DNA of 11,816 bases, taken from NCBI GenBank assembly GCA_013002925.1, contig JABDLQ010000455.1:1-11816 (forward strand), written 5' to 3'. Position numbers and translations under genes: made by a program. A model generated the notes under the pieces. That model worked only from the letters and a program-made list of their open reading frames with translations. It had not been told where the DNA came from and made no database searches. The DNA comes from Gammaproteobacteria bacterium (lineage in GTDB: Bacteria > Pseudomonadota > Gammaproteobacteria > Steroidobacterales > SZUA-146). Positions 7,694 to 11,816 of the stretch are shown in pieces (position 1 is the first letter of the stretch; each line of letters starts with the position of its first letter).

Positions 7694-8911
7694 TTAACCG
7701 ACCACAGAACCCATTTTGAAGATGGGCAGGTACATGGCGACGACCAGGCCACCGACCAATACGCCGAGAATCGACATGATCAGGGGTTCCAGCAGGCTGC
7801 TCATACTGTCTACCAGATTATCGACTTCCTCTTCGTAAAAGTCTGCCACCTTCGCGGACATATTGTCGAGCGAACCGGACTCCTCACCAATGGCGATCAT
7901 TTGGGTCACCATGTTGGGAAATAGTTCGGTATCCTGCATGGCGCGCTGCAGACGCTGGCCGGTGGCAACCTCGTCCTTGATTTCCAATGTGGCATTTTCA
8001 TAAACAATGTTGCCTGTCGCGCCAGCAACGGAATCCATCGCTTCGACCAGCGGCACGCCAGCTGAAAACATGGTTGAGAGCGTGCGTGCAAAGCGGGCGA
8101 TTGCTGCTTTGTTAATAATCTGCCCGACGATCGGCAATTTTAGAATCAAGCGATCCAGAAGTTCGCGAAATTTTCTTGAACGCTTTTTAACGAATATAAA
8201 ACTCCAGCCAATGGCAACTGCTATTGCCACTATGATCCAGCCTTTCGTACGAACGAACAGCGAAATATCGATGACTTTCTGGGTGAATGCCGGTAGATCT
8301 GCACCAAAACCTGAAAACAGGCTTTCAAATTGAGGAATCACGTAAATCAGCAAAATGGTTGTCACAATCACCGCCACCAGCAACACCGCAATCGGGTAAA
8401 ACAGTGCTTTTTTGATTTTCGCCTTGATGGCTTCAGTTTTTTCCTTGTACGTGGCGACTTTATCGAGCAGGGATTCAAGCGCGCCGGCCTGTTCACCCGC
8501 CGCGACGAGATTGACAAACAGATCGTCAAAATGCAGTGGGTGTTTGGCAAGGCTGTCTGCCAGGCTGGTACCCCCTTCAACGCTGGATTTGATGTCGAGG
8601 ATAAGTCGCTGCATGGCGCGGTTTTCATGGCCATTGCCGATGATGTCGAACGACTGCACCAGTGGCACACCTGATGCCATCATGGTAGCGAGCTGGCGCG
8701 CCATGATAGCGATCTCTCCGGGTGTAATTTTACCGCTCGAAAACAGGGTAGTCTGCTTTCTGATTTTGACCGGCACCAGACCCTGGCGACGCATCTCCGA
8801 ACGCACCGCAGCTTCACTCGCAGCGACGATCTTGCCTTTTACACGTTTGCCGCGCTTGTCAGTGCCTTCCCATGAATACGGGATTTGTTTACCTGCCGCT
8901 GCTTCAGCCAT
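7694..8911 (-). CDS. pilC: Type IV pilus inner-membrane platform protein PilC
   Basis: 405 aa, typical length. PilC sits in the inner membrane, connects to the PilB and PilT ATPases and passes their motion to pilin subunits. Two T2SSF domains are seen at about 70-192 and 273-395. They are internal repeats: SGVPLVQSFD (80-89) matches AGVPLVEAMD (284-293), and AAGEQAGALE (137-146) matches AIGEESGSLD (340-349). Membrane segments lie at about 171-193, 224-242 and 372-396. AGAAGG-like Shine-Dalgarno sequence AGAAGG (8920-8925) is 8 bases before ATG 8911, which supports the start. The gene follows pilB by 46 bp and precedes pilD by 48 bp, so the three are probably one operon. A PulF/GspF type II secretion homologue is excluded mainly by the pilin context. 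Confidence 0.97.
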   Translation of the reverse strand: MAEAAAGKQIPYSWEGTDKRGKRVKGKIVAASEAAVRSEMRRQGLVPVKIRKQTTLFSSGKITPGEIAIMARQLATMMASGVPLVQSFDIIGNGHENRAMQRLILDIKSSVEGGTSLADSLAKHPLHFDDLFVNLVAAGEQAGALESLLDKVATYKEKTEAIKAKIKKALFYPIAVLLVAVIVTTILLIYVIPQFESLFSGFGADLPAFTQKVIDISLFVRTKGWIIVAIAVAIGWSFIFVKKRSRKFRELLDRLILKLPIVGQIINKAAIARFARTLSTMFSAGVPLVEAMDSVAGATGNIVYENATLEIKDEVATGQRLQRAMQDTELFPNMVTQMIAIGEESGSLDNMSAKVADFYEEEVDNLVDSMSSLLEPLIMSILGVLVGGLVVAMYLPIFKMGSVVG

Positions 8912-8957
8912 GTTTCGTGCCTTCTACAAAAATCAATAAAATATTTGTGCGTATCAA

Positions 8958-10688
<1,731 letters not shown>

Positions 10689-10747
10689 ATTGTTCTCATG
10701 TTCCCAGGGTATGTCCCAAAAGTTAAGTGACGAAAGCTCTTGATAAT

Positions 10748-10772
10748 ACCCAAAATACCCGGAGGTTTGGGT
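10748..10772 (-). repeat. Inverted repeat in the pilB leader
   Basis: A perfect 7-bp inverted repeat, ACCCAAA (10748-10754) and TTTGGGT (10766-10772), with an 11-base loop, lies about 60 bases before the pilB start. On the minus strand no T-run follows, so it is not a terminator for the pilin transcript. Four Ts follow it on the plus strand. It could form a hairpin in the pilB 5' untranslated region. Confidence 0.45.
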
Positions 10773-10784
10773 TTTATGTACCGA

Positions 10785-10790
10785 ATCTTA
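10785..10790 (-). promoter_or_regulatory. Possible extended -10 box for pilB
   Basis: The minus strand reads TGT-TAAGAT, a TGn motif plus a hexamer with four of six consensus bases, about 97 bases before the pilB ATG. No good -35 box is seen at the expected distance. I found no sigma-54 site with the GG/GC spacing that is usual for pil genes; the nearest (TGGCA with GC) is one base short. Confidence 0.25.
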
Positions 10791-10977
10791 ACAAGATAGC
10801 CGCACGCTGCCAGAACGTGGATCACATTTACACAACAATATTGTAACTAATGGTTTTGCAGATTCGCCGGGGTTCCCGGTGTGTCATCCGGGCATTATCG
10901 GCGCAAGTCCGGGGTCGCTGTTTTTTTTGTGTACGGGAAAATCCCGCCGGGCGAAATGTAAAAAATGGTGCCGCGGT

Positions 10978-11451
10978 CTATTGACACGACTGGGGCAGGA
11001 AGCGTTCGGGAAACGTACCGGGTGAGCATTGCCATCTCAAACCGGAAGGGCCGTCTGCTACGCCAACCCGCGAGGCTTCCAACAGCACGGTGCCGGTCGC
11101 GGCTGCGGTGCCCAGGCCGCCTAACGTATACGTTAAGGTTATTTGTGGTGCACCCGCGGCGTAGGCCACCGTGGTGTCCGCAGCGAAAAATGCACTGCGC
11201 GAGGCGGACATCTCCACGCCGATATCTGCCGGTGATGCCGGGGGTGATCCGTCGACCTGATAATGTTCGCTGAAGCGTCGCTGATCGTCACGCGAGAGGA
11301 CCAGAAATTCAGTCACTTTGGAACGCACTACGTAGTTCTGGTAGGCGGGAATTGCAATGGCTGCAATGATCCCGATAATGGCCACCACGATCATGAGCTC
11401 GATCAAGGTGAAGCCGCGTCCGTGCAGATTGTGTAAGTGCTTGTGGCCCAT
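10978..11451 (-). CDS. Type IV prepilin (second pilin, complete)
   Basis: 157 aa from ATG 11451. The 13-residue leader MGHKHLHNLHGRG ends in Gly and is followed by mature FTLIELMIVVAIIGIIAA, with the essential Glu5 at E18: the class IVa pilin pattern cut by PilD. The hydrophobic helix (14-36) is both membrane anchor and fibre core. The C-terminal disulfide loop is C142 to C156 (CSPGTFPERFLPQSC). AAGGA 7 bases before this ATG decides the start; an upstream in-frame start at 11526 would add 25 residues and is not supported. The leader is unusual in having four His. Mature length is 144. It stands between the terminator of another pilin gene and pilB, so it may be a major, alternative or minor pilin. 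No convincing terminator follows; a run of six Ts lies just after the stop, but without a strong stem. Confidence 0.92.
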   Translation of the reverse strand: MGHKHLHNLHGRGFTLIELMIVVAIIGIIAAIAIPAYQNYVVRSKVTEFLVLSRDDQRRFSEHYQVDGSPPASPADIGVEMSASRSAFFAADTTVAYAAGAPQITLTYTLGGLGTAAATGTVLLEASRVGVADGPSGLRWQCSPGTFPERFLPQSCQ

Positions 11452-11458
11452 GAGTTTG

Positions 11459-11463
11459 TCCTT
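11459..11463 (-). promoter_or_regulatory. Ribosome binding site deciding the prepilin start
   Basis: AAGGA on the minus strand lies 7 bases before ATG 11451. It shows that translation begins at the short leader MGHKHL, rather than at the ATG-like start further upstream at 11526. Confidence 0.8.
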
Positions 11464-11496
11464 ACTCGTCCAAATAATGTACAAGTACCCATGAGT

Positions 11497-11512
11497 CAGA
11501 TTCCCCAATCTG
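11497..11512. repeat. Short perfect dyad upstream of the prepilin gene
   Basis: CAGATT-CCCC-AATCTG: two 6-base arms around four bases, 46-61 bases before the pilin start. Size and place fit a regulator site or a small 5' hairpin, but no known motif is recognised. Confidence 0.35.
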
Positions 11513-11579
11513 GTGTTCGTAGCCAACTGTGGGCCTGATCCGCGCCCGTTTCTAACTATTATTTTGCAGTTGTGTGATG

Positions 11580-11612
11580 AAAAAGGCGGCCAGACCGCAA
11601 AGACTGACCGCC
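11580..11612 (-). terminator. Rho-independent terminator of the upstream pilin gene
   Basis: On the minus strand GGCGGTCAG and CTGGCCGCC pair over 9 bp (one G-T pair) around a 10-base loop, and five Ts follow at once (plus-strand A run 11580-11584). It starts 33 bp after the pilin stop. It should end most transcripts of the partial pilin, so the second pilin needs its own promoter or depends on read-through. Confidence 0.85.
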
Positions 11613-11645
11613 CGTTTCTTATACCTTGAATTTACCAGTCAGTGC

Positions 11646-11816
11646 TTACGGGGCAGGCGCAGCACATGAGCTTGGCAGATACTTCTTCGGCAAATCGACG
11701 CTGGCGCAGGTGAAGTTAAACACCTGAACTGTACCTGCATCCAGTGCAGCAGCGGTCGGCGGAGTGAATTTCACTTTCTTGCCTTTGACTGCGTTACCGA
11801 CACCAGTCGCGTTCAT
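11646..11816 (-). CDS. pilA: Type IV pilin, C-terminal part (partial, cut by window edge)
   Basis: 56 residues in frame from the window edge to TAA 11646-11648. The end carries the pilin disulfide loop CASVDLPKKYLPSSC (C37 to C51 of the visible part), followed by a short tail AAPAP. The Cys spacing (13 residues between) and the pattern P--[FY]LP-SC are the same as in the complete prepilin next to it. The ATG at the very edge is likely an internal Met, since the pilin N-terminal helix is missing and must lie beyond 11816. A strong terminator directly after it suggests a separately transcribed pilin, perhaps the major one. The symbol pilA is from context. Confidence 0.8.
   Translation of the reverse strand: MNATGVGNAVKGKKVKFTPPTAAALDAGTVQVFNFTCASVDLPKKYLPSSCAAPAP

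Noticed and set aside
10965..11273. Plus-strand open frame opposite the second pilin
   Set aside because: The minus-strand pilin has a proper leader, Glu5, Cys loop and ribosome binding site; the plus frame is its shadow.
11452..11526. Longer version of the second prepilin with a 25-residue extension
   Set aside because: AAGGA stands at the right distance from ATG 11451, and an extended leader of 38 residues would not fit a class IVa pilin.

Overview
The window looks like a chromosomal stretch from a non-enteric gammaproteobacterium. The basis is synteny: a secA–mutT-type Nudix pair on the plus strand runs head-on into a pilB–pilC–pilD–coaE–zapD–yacG block on the minus strand. The same genes sit together near the cell-division/secA locus of Pseudomonas-like bacteria, and E. 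coli keeps the secA–mutT / yacG–zapD–coaE part. ZapD and YacG are proteobacterial families. I cannot name a genus. There is no sign of insertion sequences, phage, CRISPR, tRNA or rRNA.

Plus strand (1-4931). A 17-codon tail of an unrecognised upstream frame ends at 55. Next come a membrane-anchored M23-family peptidase (127-1059), a 199-bp gap, full-length SecA (GTG start at 1259), and a Nudix hydrolase fused to a thiamine-phosphate-synthase-like domain (GTG start at 3963, only 7 bp after secA). The peptidase has Asn where the first His of the metallopeptidase HxH motif is expected. A short frame in the gap before secA overlaps the secA start.

Minus strand (read from 11816 down to 4983). It begins with the C-terminal end of a type IV pilin, closed by a clear rho-independent terminator. 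A second, complete type IV prepilin with a histidine-rich leader follows (10978-11451). After a 289-bp leader region with several dyads come the assembly genes pilB (extension ATPase), pilC (platform protein) and pilD (prepilin peptidase/methylase). The housekeeping genes coaE (last step of CoA synthesis), zapD (FtsZ bundling) and yacG (zinc protein, gyrase inhibitor family) then follow.

How it fits together: PilD would process the leaders of both pilins, PilB would power pilus extension through PilC, and the pilins would be the fibre subunits. coaE is 28 bp after pilD and may share its transcript; zapD and yacG may also have a promoter of their own. SecA handles Sec-dependent export. This is mainly a conserved core region. 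The points worth a second look are the active-site substitution in the M23 protein, the short frame overlapping secA, the degenerate ThiE-like domain, and the tandem pilins with the unusual leader.
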